A stretch of DNA of 64,000 bases. Source: Parvibaculum sp. Its GTDB lineage: Bacteria > Pseudomonadota > Alphaproteobacteria > Parvibaculales > Parvibaculaceae. Below, piece by piece: positions 10,288-19,046 of the stretch; position 1 is the first letter of the stretch; the number at the start of each line of letters is the position of its first letter. The stretch is taken from NCBI GenBank assembly GCA_031291615.1, contig JARLIS010000031.1:62001-126000 (forward strand), in the 5' to 3' direction. The position numbers and the translations under genes are program-made. The notes below the pieces were generated by a model. It was not told the origin of the DNA, searched no databases, and was given only the letters and a program-made list of their open reading frames with translations.

Positions 10288-11913
10288 ATGGCGGAGACGG
10301 GGGGACGGGTTCAGCCGCAGTCGGCAGGTCCGGACGCGCGGCAAAAGCGCTGGATGTCAGTCGAGGACGCACTCAAACTTGCACGGGAGATGTTGCAGGC
10401 CGGGCGTCTCGATGCGGCGGAGAAGATCGCCCAGGATGTGGCCGAGGCCCGCGCCAACAATGCGGATGCCGTTCATCTTCTCGGCGTGATCGCCTATAGG
10501 CGCAACAAGCTCGAACGCGCGATAAAACTCGTCGAGCGGGCGATCGAGCTGGCGCCGGGCGCCGCTTCATTCCACGCCAATCTCGCGGAAATGTACCGCC
10601 TGCGCGGGAGGCCCGAGCTCGGCCTGGCCGCGGGCGAGCGGGCCGTCTCGCTGGACCCCTCGAATGTTCAGGCCTGGAACAATCTCGGCATCATTCAATT
10701 CGACCGCGGCGATTTCGCACGCTCGGAAATCTGCTACCGCAAGGCGATTGCGGGGCAGGAAGATTTTGCGCATGCGTGGAACAATCTCGGCAATGTGCTG
10801 GTAAGGCTCGACCGCGAGGAGGAGGCGCATGAGGCCTTCGCGCGGGCGATCTCGCTGCTGCCGTCCTATTCCGAAGCGATGGTCAATGACGGCCTCAGCT
10901 TTCGCGAGGAAGGGCGGCTCGATCTCGCGGAAGAGCGGCTGCGTCAGGCGATACAAGCCAATCCGAACAACGCCAATGCGCGCGTATCTCTGGCCATGCT
11001 CAGAATGTTGCAGGGCGATATTCGATACGGCCTTCCCGAATATGAGTGGCGGCTCGCCCTGCCGGAAATTCATCGCGCCAACCTGCCGGGGCAGCCCTGG
11101 CGCGGCGAGCAGATCGAGGGCAAGCGCGTTTTCGTCTATGCCGAGCAGGGGCTCGGCGACGTTCTCCACTATCTGCGTTTCCTGAGACCGCTTTCGATGC
11201 GCCGGCCGGCGTCGATCGTTCTGCAAGTCCAGCCCGGGCTCCAGCGCCTGGCGGAGTTGAATTTCCCCTTCGTGAACGTTGTCCGCAACGCGCCGGCCGC
11301 CGAGACGATCGATGTGCATTGCGCCTTGATGAGCTTGCCGCTGCTGCTCGGCTTTCCGGTTGCGACCGCAGAAGCGCCTGCGGCCTATATCAGCGCGCCG
11401 GCCGATCAGGTCGCCGAGTTCAGGGAGAAGTTTGCGGCCTATCCGGAGCTCAAGGTCGGGCTCGTCTGGGCAGGGAACGCCAGCCATAAGTACGATCACA
11501 ACCGGTCGATGTCGGCCGAGTATCTGCTGCCGCTTCTTAAATTACCGGGTTGCCGGTTTTTCAGCCTGCAAATCGGCAGCAAGGCGGCGGATGCCCAGCT
11601 TCTTAAAGAGGGCGTGATCGACCTGTCGAAGGACGTGTCGAACATGATGGCGACGGCGGGCGCCATCGCGGCGCTCGACCTTGTGATCGCGGTCGATACC
11701 TCGCTTGCGCATCTGGCCGGCGCGCTCGGCACGCCGGTATGGACGCTGCTGTCCTATGTGCCCGACTGGCGGTGGGGGCTTGCGGAGGAAACGACGCGGC
11801 TCTATCGCTCGATGCGGCTTTTCCGGCAGCCGCATCGGCGCGACTGGCCGGCGGTCATTGCCGCCGTATCGGACGCCCTTGCGGAGAAGGCGGCCGCCCA
11901 TTCGCGGGTCTGA
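10288..11913 (+). CDS. TPR protein with C-terminal GT9-like glycosyltransferase domain (copy 1)
   Basis: A 541-residue predicted cytoplasmic protein. Residues about 20-260 are tetratricopeptide repeats, with recurring motifs such as AWNNLGIIQFDRGDFARSE. The C-terminal half (about 290-540) ends in a GT-B-like domain: KVGLVWAGN near residue 390 and DTSLAHLAGALGTPVW near 469, the D-x-S-x-x-H-L-A-G-A-x-G-x-P pattern of ADP-heptose-type (GT9) transferases. The start at 10288 lies just past the terminator hairpin; a longer frame from 10213 would begin inside the hairpin. The last 90 residues are nearly identical to the next gene's product. TPR-fused transferases often modify proteins; substrate unknown. 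Position after the autotransporter makes it a candidate modifier of that protein (inference). Confidence 0.8.
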   Translation: MAETGGRVQPQSAGPDARQKRWMSVEDALKLAREMLQAGRLDAAEKIAQDVAEARANNADAVHLLGVIAYRRNKLERAIKLVERAIELAPGAASFHANLAEMYRLRGRPELGLAAGERAVSLDPSNVQAWNNLGIIQFDRGDFARSEICYRKAIAGQEDFAHAWNNLGNVLVRLDREEEAHEAFARAISLLPSYSEAMVNDGLSFREEGRLDLAEERLRQAIQANPNNANARVSLAMLRMLQGDIRYGLPEYEWRLALPEIHRANLPGQPWRGEQIEGKRVFVYAEQGLGDVLHYLRFLRPLSMRRPASIVLQVQPGLQRLAELNFPFVNVVRNAPAAETIDVHCALMSLPLLLGFPVATAEAPAAYISAPADQVAEFREKFAAYPELKVGLVWAGNASHKYDHNRSMSAEYLLPLLKLPGCRFFSLQIGSKAADAQLLKEGVIDLSKDVSNMMATAGAIAALDLVIAVDTSLAHLAGALGTPVWTLLSYVPDWRWGLAEETTRLYRSMRLFRQPHRRDWPAVIAAVSDALAEKAAAHSRV

Positions 11914-12002
11914 AGTGCGGTGCAGGGGGCAGGCCGATGCGGGCAGTGATTTTATCGATGCCTTGCGCATGCAGTCTGCCCGGGACGGGTGCAACATAAG
12001 CC

Positions 12003-13937
12003 ATGACGATGACTGAGCAGGGCAAACAGCCTGGTGTCGGCGAGATGATGGCTCTGGCCTGGGAGCATTTCCGTGCGCGCCGGCTCCGCCTTGCCGAAGA
12101 ACTCGGCCGGCAGGTGATCGCCGCACAGCCCGACAATCACAATGCGGCCTGTCTTCTCGGGATCGTCTGCTTCCGGAACCGTCAGGCCAAAGAGGCGATC
12201 GCGTGGATGGAGCGCGCGGTCGAGGGCAATCCGGACATAGCCGGCTATCACAGCAATCTCTGCGAAATGTATCGGCAGGTCGGCGAGGTGGACCGCGCGG
12301 TTGCGGCCGGGCGGCGCGCCGTCGAGCTCGATCCGGCCTATCCGCAGGGGCTCAACAATCTCGGCACCGCCCTTTACGAGAAGCAGGACTTCAACGGCGC
12401 CGAGGAATATTACCGCCGCGCGATCGGGTGCGATCCGAAATTCGCTGAGGTGCACGACAATCTGGCCAATGCTCTCCGGTCCCAGCGGCGTTACGACGAG
12501 GCGATCGCGGAGCACCGTCAGGCGATTGCCCTCCGGCCCGGCTATGCCGAAGCGCTGAACAATCTCGGCAACACTTTGCGCGAGGCGGGACGCCCCGACG
12601 AGGCGGAGCAGGCGCTGCACATGGCAATCGGCGCAAGGCCGAATTATGTGGAGGCCTATAACAACCTCGCCTTGATCCTCTGGGACCGCAAGCAGCATGA
12701 CGAGGCTCTCGTCGTCATTGCGAAGGCCATGGCCATTCAGCCGGTTCGCGCCTCGAGCCTGATGATTGCCGGGCGCTTTTACAATGAGCGCGAGGAATTC
12801 GGCCGCGCCGTCGAATGCTACAGGAAGGCCCTGTCGCTCCGGCCGCGCTCGCTTGAAATTCTCAACACTTTGAGCGCCATTTTTCTCGATATCGGAGACC
12901 TTGCGGGTGCCGATGAAATGCTTCAGCGGATGGTTGCGCTCAATCCCGGTCATGCCGCTACCCGTGTCCGGCGCTCGATGCTTCGTATGCTGAGAGGCGA
13001 CATGGATGGCGGCCTGGCGGAATATGATTGGCGCCTCGCCATGCCGAATGTGCGTCCAAAAGACCTTCCGCCCTTGCGGCCCGTCAATCTGCCGGGGCGG
13101 CTCTGGAACGGAGAGCCGATCGAGGGCAAGCGGCTTTTCATCTGGAGCGAGCAGGGGCTCGGCGACGCCATTCACTGCATGCGCTATCTGCCGAACCTCG
13201 CCGCCCGCGGCCCGGCCGTTCTATCGGGGTATTTTCCGCCGAAACTGCACCAGCTCTCGGCACTGAACTTTCCCTTCTTCCGCATCGTGCCGACGGGCGC
13301 GGAGCCGCCGGACGCGGATTTTCACTGCGAGATGATGACGCTGTTGCGCCTTGTCGGCCGCAGCCCGGAATGGGTGGAAACCGGAAAGCCCTACTTCAAG
13401 GCGCCGCCGGGCCTCGTTCAGGAGTTCCGGCAGCGGTTTTCCGCTTATCCCGGCCTCAAGGTCGGGCTTGTCTGGGCCGGTAACGGCAACCACAAGGACG
13501 ACCGCAATCGCTCAATGCCTGCCAGCGCGTTGAAGCCGCTTGCAGGCATTGCGGGCTGCCATTTTTTCAGTCTCCAGGTGGGGGACAAGGCAGCCGATGC
13601 CGACCTCATCAATTCCGGCGTTATCGACATTTCCAAGGATGTCTCGAACATCACTTCGACGGCGGCGGCCATTGCGGCGCTCGACCTCGTGATCGCGGTC
13701 GATACCTCGCTTGCGCATCTCGCGGGCGCCATCGGGACGCCGGTCTGGACGCTGCTCTCGCATGTGCCGGACTGGCGCTGGGGCCTGACCGGCGATACGA
13801 CGCCGCTCTACAGGTCGATGCGGCTGGTCCGTCAGCCCCGGCGGCGGAGCTGGCCGGCGGTCATTGCCGCCGTCTCGGATGCACTTCGGCGGGTCGTCGA
13901 GCAAAGAATCGGGCAACAGAGCGGTAAAATCTCGTAG
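12003..13937 (+). CDS. TPR protein with C-terminal GT9-like glycosyltransferase domain (copy 2)
   Basis: A 644-residue paralogue of the preceding protein. TPR units span about residues 10-330 and the GT-B-like domain about 350-630, with EQGLGDAIHCMRYL (a phosphate-binding loop region near 385), KVGLVWAGNGNHKDDRNRS, and DTSLAHLAGAIGTPVW near 565. It begins MTMTEQGKQPGVGEMM, a sequence shared almost exactly by the next gene, whose catalytic domain is different. The three genes are collinear, with gaps of 89 and 111 bases. Acting in the cytoplasm, it would transfer a sugar from a nucleotide donor; neither donor nor acceptor can be read from the sequence. An O-antigen or LPS-core heptosyltransferase role is less likely because of the long TPR arm. 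Confidence 0.8.
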   Translation: MTMTEQGKQPGVGEMMALAWEHFRARRLRLAEELGRQVIAAQPDNHNAACLLGIVCFRNRQAKEAIAWMERAVEGNPDIAGYHSNLCEMYRQVGEVDRAVAAGRRAVELDPAYPQGLNNLGTALYEKQDFNGAEEYYRRAIGCDPKFAEVHDNLANALRSQRRYDEAIAEHRQAIALRPGYAEALNNLGNTLREAGRPDEAEQALHMAIGARPNYVEAYNNLALILWDRKQHDEALVVIAKAMAIQPVRASSLMIAGRFYNEREEFGRAVECYRKALSLRPRSLEILNTLSAIFLDIGDLAGADEMLQRMVALNPGHAATRVRRSMLRMLRGDMDGGLAEYDWRLAMPNVRPKDLPPLRPVNLPGRLWNGEPIEGKRLFIWSEQGLGDAIHCMRYLPNLAARGPAVLSGYFPPKLHQLSALNFPFFRIVPTGAEPPDADFHCEMMTLLRLVGRSPEWVETGKPYFKAPPGLVQEFRQRFSAYPGLKVGLVWAGNGNHKDDRNRSMPASALKPLAGIAGCHFFSLQVGDKAADADLINSGVIDISKDVSNITSTAAAIAALDLVIAVDTSLAHLAGAIGTPVWTLLSHVPDWRWGLTGDTTPLYRSMRLVRQPRRRSWPAVIAAVSDALRRVVEQRIGQQSGKIS

Positions 13938-14048
13938 GGATGCGGATTGGCCGGATAGAATGCTTCCTTATAATGACAATAGCCGCTCGGTTCCGGCCGG
14001 TGCGCCGATAGAGCGATAATTTTATTCTCAGGGATGGTTGGGCCGATC

Positions 14049-16154
14049 ATGGCTATGACGGAGCAGGGGAAGCGGCCCGGTGTCGGCGAGATGATGGGGC
14101 TGGCATGGGAACATTACCGTGCGCAGCGCCTTCGTCTGGCGGAGCAGCTCGGCCGGCAGGTGATCGGGGAGCAGCCCGGCAATTACGATGCGGCCAGCCT
14201 TCTGGGGATCGTGGCCTATCGGAACGGCCAGACGAAGGAAGCGATCTCCTGGATGGAGCGCGCCATCGAGGGGAACCCGAACGCGGCCGGCTATCACAGC
14301 AATCTCTGCGAGATGTACCGGCAGGTCGGCGAAGCCGACCGCGCGGTCGAGGCCGGACGGCGGGCGGTCGAGATCGACCCGACCTACCAGCAAGGGCTCA
14401 ACAATCTCGGCATCGCGCTGTTCGAGAAGCACGATTTCAAGGGCGCCGAGGAGCATTATCGCCGGGCGATCCAGTGCGATCCGAAATTCCCCGAAGCGCA
14501 TAACAACCTCGCCAACGCGCTCCGGGCGCAGCGGCGCTACGACGAGGCGATTGAGGAATATCGCCGCGCAATCGAGATCAGGTCCGCCTATCCGGAGGCC
14601 TTGAGCAATCTCGGCAGCACGCTGCGCGAGACGGGACGTCTCGAAGAGGCCGAGCAGGCCCAGCGCATGGCGATCGGCGCAAGGCCGAACTACATCGAGG
14701 CCTACAACAACCTCGCCCTGATCCTTTGGGACCGCAAGCAGCCGGAAGAAGCTCTCGGCATCCTGGCGAGGTCCATGGCCATACAGCCCGATCGCCCGGA
14801 AGCCATGATCATCATGGCCTCCTATCTGCTTGATCTCGGCCGCACCAAGGGCGCGCTTTATGCCTGCCAGCGCGCGCTCAAAAACAAACCGGACCATGTC
14901 GGCGCGCTCAATCTCATGGGGCGCATCTGCCGCGATCTCGAAGATTTCACGGGCTCGATCGACTATTGCCGCAAGGCGCTGGCGCTGCGGCCCGACGCGC
15001 CGGACATTCTGAACAATCTCGGCATTTCGCTGCTCGAAGTCGGCGATCTTGCCGGCGCGACGCAGGCGCTGTCGCGGGCCGCGGAGCTCGATCCGACCTC
15101 CATTCCGACCTATATCAATCTGGCGTCGGCGAAGAAGTTCAAGCCGGGCGATCCGGAAATCGGGGTTCTCGAAGACGCATTGCTGCGCGAGCGGATCAGC
15201 GAGGAGCAGCGCATGTCGCTGCATTATGCGCTCGGCAAGGCCTATGACGACGTCAAGGAGCATCGCCGCGCCTTCGAGCAATTCATGGCGGGCGCTTCGA
15301 TAAAGCGCAAGACCCTCGTCTATGATGAAATGCCCACGCTTCGGCTATTCGACCGCATCAAGCATGTCTTCACGCCGAAACTTCTGACGGAGAGAGCCGG
15401 CTTCGGCGATCCCGACCTCAAGCCGATTTTCATCGTCGGCATGCCGAGATCCGGCAGCACGCTGGTCGAGCAGATATTGGCCAGCCATCCCCAGATCTAT
15501 GGCGCGGGCGAAGTGAAATATCTGCACCAGGGCGTGCTCGAGGTGGATCGGGAATTCGGGTCGGCGGTCCGCTATCCGGAACTCATGCATCTCATCGAGC
15601 ATTCGCAGCTCCAGGCGATCGTCAATTACTACCGCGAGAATTTGCCGGTTTTGCCCGAAGGCAAGACGCGGGTCACCGACAAGATGCTGACCAACTACTA
15701 CTATGTCGGCCTCATATATCTGCTGTTTCCCAATGCGCGCATCATTCATTGCAAGAGGAACGCAGTCGACACCTGCATTTCGTGCTATTCGAAGATGTTC
15801 CGCGAAGATATGCCGTATACGTATGACTTCAAGGAAATCGCGCATTACTACCACAGATACAACGATCTCATGGAGCATTGGAAAGCGGTTCTGCCGAAGC
15901 ATTACATCCTCGAAGTCAAATACGAGGAGGTTGTCGGCAATCTCGAGACGGAGGCCCGGCGCATCATCGCCCATTGCGATCTCGAATGGAGCGCCGCCTG
16001 CCTCGACTTCCACAAGACCGAACGGCCGGTGAAAACGGCGAGCGTGACGCAGGTGCGTCAGCCGCTCTACGCATCGTCCGTCGAACGCTGGCGCAACTAT
16101 GGCGATCTCGTGCAGCCGCTCATCGACGAGCTCGGCCCTCTCGCCTACCTGTAG
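14049..16154 (+). CDS. TPR-sulfotransferase
   Basis: A 701-residue protein. The first 400 residues are TPRs and the N-terminal 230 match the preceding gene closely. The C-terminal domain is a PAPS-dependent sulfotransferase: FIVGMPRSGSTLVEQ near residue 463 is the 5'-phosphosulfate-binding loop, and IIHCKRNAVDTCISCY near 575 fits the 3'-phosphate-binding strand and helix. It would transfer sulfate from PAPS to a hydroxyl of a carbohydrate or Tyr. I chose the ATG at 14049 because MAMTEQGKRPGVGEMM aligns with the start of the paralogue; an ATG at 14034 is also in frame. TPR-sulfotransferases of this type are common in alphaproteobacteria, but their substrates are mostly unknown. Confidence 0.85.
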   Translation: MAMTEQGKRPGVGEMMGLAWEHYRAQRLRLAEQLGRQVIGEQPGNYDAASLLGIVAYRNGQTKEAISWMERAIEGNPNAAGYHSNLCEMYRQVGEADRAVEAGRRAVEIDPTYQQGLNNLGIALFEKHDFKGAEEHYRRAIQCDPKFPEAHNNLANALRAQRRYDEAIEEYRRAIEIRSAYPEALSNLGSTLRETGRLEEAEQAQRMAIGARPNYIEAYNNLALILWDRKQPEEALGILARSMAIQPDRPEAMIIMASYLLDLGRTKGALYACQRALKNKPDHVGALNLMGRICRDLEDFTGSIDYCRKALALRPDAPDILNNLGISLLEVGDLAGATQALSRAAELDPTSIPTYINLASAKKFKPGDPEIGVLEDALLRERISEEQRMSLHYALGKAYDDVKEHRRAFEQFMAGASIKRKTLVYDEMPTLRLFDRIKHVFTPKLLTERAGFGDPDLKPIFIVGMPRSGSTLVEQILASHPQIYGAGEVKYLHQGVLEVDREFGSAVRYPELMHLIEHSQLQAIVNYYRENLPVLPEGKTRVTDKMLTNYYYVGLIYLLFPNARIIHCKRNAVDTCISCYSKMFREDMPYTYDFKEIAHYYHRYNDLMEHWKAVLPKHYILEVKYEEVVGNLETEARRIIAHCDLEWSAACLDFHKTERPVKTASVTQVRQPLYASSVERWRNYGDLVQPLIDELGPLAYL

Positions 16155-16163
16155 GGATTTTCC

Positions 16164-16937
16164 ATGAACAAGATCATGCGGGCCTATTCCGCCCTTAAAA
16201 AGGAAGAGAAGATAATGATACGGCGCGGACTATTGGTGGCGGTCAGCCTGTGCGTGATCCTCGGCGCGATGGCATGGAAGATCGGCACCATGCGAGGTCA
16301 AGCCGCCAGCGCCGCGGAAATCAGCGATACGACGGGCCCGGCAGCGCAAGGGCAGGGACAGACCTATGCGGCGATTGCCGGTTTCCGAAGCGCGAAATTC
16401 GGCGAGACGGAAGATGCGGTGCGGGCGGCGATCTCGACCGATTTCGGCAAATCGGGCGACGACGTGAAAGTCGTCGAGAATCCCGTCGAGAGGACCAAGG
16501 CGCTTATCGTGGAAGTGAGCGACCTCGTGCCTGAAACCGGCAAGGCGCGAGTGACCTATGTTCTGGGCTATAAGTCGAAGGCGCTGATCCAGGTCAACGT
16601 GCTTTGGGGGACGCCGATCGTTCCCGATACGACGGCAGTCGGCATCGGCAGAACGGGCCTTGTGCTCAAGAGCTATTTCGCCCGGCAGAACTTCGATCCG
16701 AAATTTACGATTCGCGATCGGAAGCTGAAGAATGGCGTTCTTGTCTTTCAGTCGCGCGATGCGCAGGGGCATCTTGTCCGGCTCGTCTATATCCAGGCGC
16801 CCATCGGCAAGCCGAAGCCGGCAAGTGCGGATGAAGCGGCCGCGGCTGAAAAGAAATCCATCTATCTTCTCAATCTCAGCTATGTCGCAAATCCTGCCGC
16901 GCCGGATATTCTGACGATCAAGGAAGGCGACTTCTAG
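16164..16937 (+). CDS. Membrane-anchored protein of unknown function
   Basis: A 257-residue protein whose start is supported by AGGGA about 8 bases upstream. After a basic N-terminus (KKEEKIMIRR) comes a single hydrophobic segment (about 22-38), then a Ser/Ala/Gln-rich linker, so the rest is probably periplasmic. The soluble part has GFRSAKFGETEDAVRAAI, a motif like those in small periplasmic repeat domains where 'FG.+T+.+V' starts a helix, and a predicted alpha/beta pattern after it. No catalytic motif is visible. It lies 9 bases after the TPR-sulfotransferase stop and is the last gene of this collinear run, facing a convergent gene at 16992. It may serve the same surface-modification function, but that rests on position only. 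Confidence 0.6.
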   Translation: MNKIMRAYSALKKEEKIMIRRGLLVAVSLCVILGAMAWKIGTMRGQAASAAEISDTTGPAAQGQGQTYAAIAGFRSAKFGETEDAVRAAISTDFGKSGDDVKVVENPVERTKALIVEVSDLVPETGKARVTYVLGYKSKALIQVNVLWGTPIVPDTTAVGIGRTGLVLKSYFARQNFDPKFTIRDRKLKNGVLVFQSRDAQGHLVRLVYIQAPIGKPKPASADEAAAAEKKSIYLLNLSYVANPAAPDILTIKEGDF

Positions 16938-16991
16938 GCGGAGAGCCTCGACGGCGGGGCCTTGAACGGCGCGTTCCGCCGATTTCCCGTT

Positions 16992-17861
16992 TCAGTCGAT
17001 GTCGGCGGCGAGGCTCCGCGCCGCCTGCCGGGCTTCGGCGAGAAATGGAATATTCCCGGCATGCGCCGGCCGATAGGCGTCGAAAGCGCGACCGGCCTTG
17101 CGAAACGCCCGATAGGCTTCCGGCGAAGCCAGGAAGGCGATGACGTCGGTTCCGGTGCCGGGTTCATGCGTCCGCTTTTGCCAGGCCTTGTAGGCCGCGC
17201 CGAGATCGGGCGTCAGAGAGCAGTATGACGTCATGAAGGGGTGCGGCGCGCCTCTCTCTCCGTCCGCCTCGTGCAATTTGAAGAGAATGTCCCCTATGTG
17301 CTTTTGCGAGGGGTCCTCCTGCGCGTAATAGACCTCGGCTATGTTGCAAAGATCCATCATGCCCGAGCACATGGAGCAGGATTCGAGGGACGTGTAGATC
17401 TTGTGGTTGCGGAAAATCGCCGGAAAGGGAAGCCGCTCCCCGGCATCGCCATTGTTGAGGGCGACAACCTTTCGCAACACCCGGGCTTCCGCGTGCTCAA
17501 GAGGGCTGTTCAGCGCCACATTGCGGTTCATGGCGAAGGCCACGGGCTTGCCGTGTTCATCGACCGCCAGGGCGCCGATATTGTGCCCGGCATAGGGGCG
17601 GAATGCGCGGTCGGGCTCGATCGAGGCAAAGGCGGCGACCAGATCCCGATTGCCCAGAGGAAGGGTCCAGCCCTCATAGACGAGTTTTGCCGTCAGGAGC
17701 ATCAGAATATCGTGCCGCTCGGTCTTGGCGGGGTCGGCGGCTTCCAGCGGTTTGGGGCGCGGCTTGGCCTGGGCCGAGCCGATGCCGAGGGACGCGCCGC
17801 ATAGGGAGCAGGCCGCCATGCCGAACAGCAATCTGCGTCTGTCGATGCCGTCCTGGATCAC
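16992..17861 (-). CDS. Exported cytidine/guanine deaminase-fold protein (Tat-type signal)
   Basis: A 289-residue protein with a GTG start at 17861 (GAGG upstream). It starts with DRRRLLFGMAACSL, a twin-arginine-like signal ending near AQA (residue 32). The zinc site of the deaminase superfamily is visible: H123-A-E125 in LEHAEAR, and C162-x-x-C165 in TSLESCSMCSGMM, where the usual Pro before the first Cys is Ser. HAE with C-x-x-C is the signature of cytidine, guanine and tRNA-adenosine deaminases, all of which normally act in the cytoplasm. The C-terminal 100 residues are helical and unfamiliar. Gene order gives no clue: it is convergent with the unknown gene at 16164. Signal-peptide call and activity are inferred. 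Confidence 0.7.
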   Translation of the reverse strand: MIQDGIDRRRLLFGMAACSLCGASLGIGSAQAKPRPKPLEAADPAKTERHDILMLLTAKLVYEGWTLPLGNRDLVAAFASIEPDRAFRPYAGHNIGALAVDEHGKPVAFAMNRNVALNSPLEHAEARVLRKVVALNNGDAGERLPFPAIFRNHKIYTSLESCSMCSGMMDLCNIAEVYYAQEDPSQKHIGDILFKLHEADGERGAPHPFMTSYCSLTPDLGAAYKAWQKRTHEPGTGTDVIAFLASPEAYRAFRKAGRAFDAYRPAHAGNIPFLAEARQAARSLAADID

Positions 17862-17897
17862 GGAAACCTCATACCAAGCAGTCCGGAAAATCGGCTG

Positions 17898-18713
17898 TCA
17901 TATCTCCAGAGTATCTCCGGTGATTTCCTTGTGGATTCGCGCCGCGTCGACGCGGACCTGCTGGAGATTGCCGGCGCCAAGATCCCTGATGAGCTTGACC
18001 GTCCGCGCCGCGTAATTTTCAGGCCGGTGCGGCAAGGTCATGATGATCTTGGTCGCGCCCTTGTCGATGATCGGATAGCGGCGGTTTGCGGCGAACAGCA
18101 TGAGCGTCCATGCGGCAACCGCGCGGGAATAGAGGCCGGCGACATAAGGCAGTTCGTCGGGCGAGCGCACTTTGGCGGCGTGCATGACGGAGAGAGCCGA
18201 TTCGACCTTGAAGGTCTGAATCATCCGCTTTTGCAGCTCGACGGGATAGGGGTGAGCGCGTTCGATCAATCGGACGAGATGCCCCTGAGGGTCCCAGACT
18301 ATCCGGCCGTAAGTCACATAGCTGATGAGCACGGTCGACAGGTAACCGGCCGCGTGAAGCGCATGCGGCCATCGGCGGAACTGTCCGTTCCTTGCCGCTT
18401 CGATTTCCTCGGCGATCAGGTTGAGCCGGCGGAAGAAGAGCTCCACCTTGCGGCCGCCGAGTTCAAACTCCGCGAGGGCGAGCTTTGCCGTCATTTTCGG
18501 CCGCGAACCCGACAATCTTTCAAGCGCGGCTTCCAGCGCAGGCACGTCTATATCGCCTGCCTTCTCCTGAAATACGGCCATGTCGTAATCCGACTGCGGG
18601 CTCGCGGTGCCGAGCGACCGCGAGCCGCCGAGGGCGACGGCGCAAACGCCTCTAACCTGGCTCAGAGCGGCAACGACGTCGTCGATGACCTGGTCGCGCG
18701 TCGCAGTCAGCAC
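17898..18713 (-). CDS. Nucleotidyltransferase-domain protein (Pol-beta superfamily)
   Basis: A 271-residue protein. Near the N-terminus ALGGSRSLGTASPQSDYDMAV gives the G-S-x(10)-D-x-D signature (Gly30, Ser31, Asp42, Asp44) of the Pol-beta-type nucleotidyltransferases that includes aminoglycoside and lincosamide adenylyltransferases. A third acidic residue could come from ELFFRR near residue 96. The remaining 170 residues are mostly helical, as in the KNTase/DUF4037 type of two-domain enzymes. It starts at a GTG (18713) with a GGGGGA Shine-Dalgarno 8 bases upstream and lies 36 bases before the exported deaminase-fold gene on the same strand, so the two may be co-transcribed. Substrate unknown; an antibiotic-resistance role should not be assumed. 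Confidence 0.75.
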   Translation of the reverse strand: MLTATRDQVIDDVVAALSQVRGVCAVALGGSRSLGTASPQSDYDMAVFQEKAGDIDVPALEAALERLSGSRPKMTAKLALAEFELGGRKVELFFRRLNLIAEEIEAARNGQFRRWPHALHAAGYLSTVLISYVTYGRIVWDPQGHLVRLIERAHPYPVELQKRMIQTFKVESALSVMHAAKVRSPDELPYVAGLYSRAVAAWTLMLFAANRRYPIIDKGATKIIMTLPHRPENYAARTVKLIRDLGAGNLQQVRVDAARIHKEITGDTLEI

Positions 18714-19046
18714 TTCGATGTCCCCCTATCGCTCAATACGCCGTTCTACCTTCGGGAGATTGTTTTCTCGCGTCAATTGGATAGCGCCCCGCAACCCGCT
18801 CTCCGGCGGCGGCGTCTTCGACTCAGGCTCTCGCCGCCATGTGATCATGCTTCAAGACAGAGCCTTCCGCATTTCAATCCGGTATGGCGTCGAAGTTGAA
18901 GCCGGCCGGGGGGCCGGAAGACGGATCCGGGAAAGGCGGCGGAACTGGCAGCCGCCAGGAGGTTGTTTCTCTCTCGGAATTTAGTATAGTAAATTGATAG
19001 AGAAATAGCTGATTGTCCGATGAATGCGATCAGGAGGAGCGGCGGC
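18714..19046. other. Divergent intergenic region before the esterase
   Basis: About 330 bases between the divergent nucleotidyltransferase and esterase genes. Apart from the inverted repeat at 18978-18995 and the esterase Shine-Dalgarno AGGAGG (19032-19037) I see no structure or gene. Confidence 0.5.
18978..18995. promoter_or_regulatory. Inverted repeat AATTTA-N6-TAAATT, possible operator
   Basis: Perfect 6-bp arms surround GTATAG, 51 bases upstream of the esterase start at 19047. The 9-mer TTAGTATAG occurs again at 20595-20603 beside another palindrome, which suggests one regulator may bind both intergenic regions. Confidence 0.3.

Noticed and set aside
13445..13732. Antisense frames over the TPR genes
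   Set aside because: They coincide with TPR and transferase code on the plus strand and lack independent features.
17898..18713. An antibiotic nucleotidyltransferase resistance gene
   Set aside because: The nucleotidyltransferase signature is present, but the rest does not resemble known aminoglycoside or lincosamide enzymes closely enough to claim resistance.
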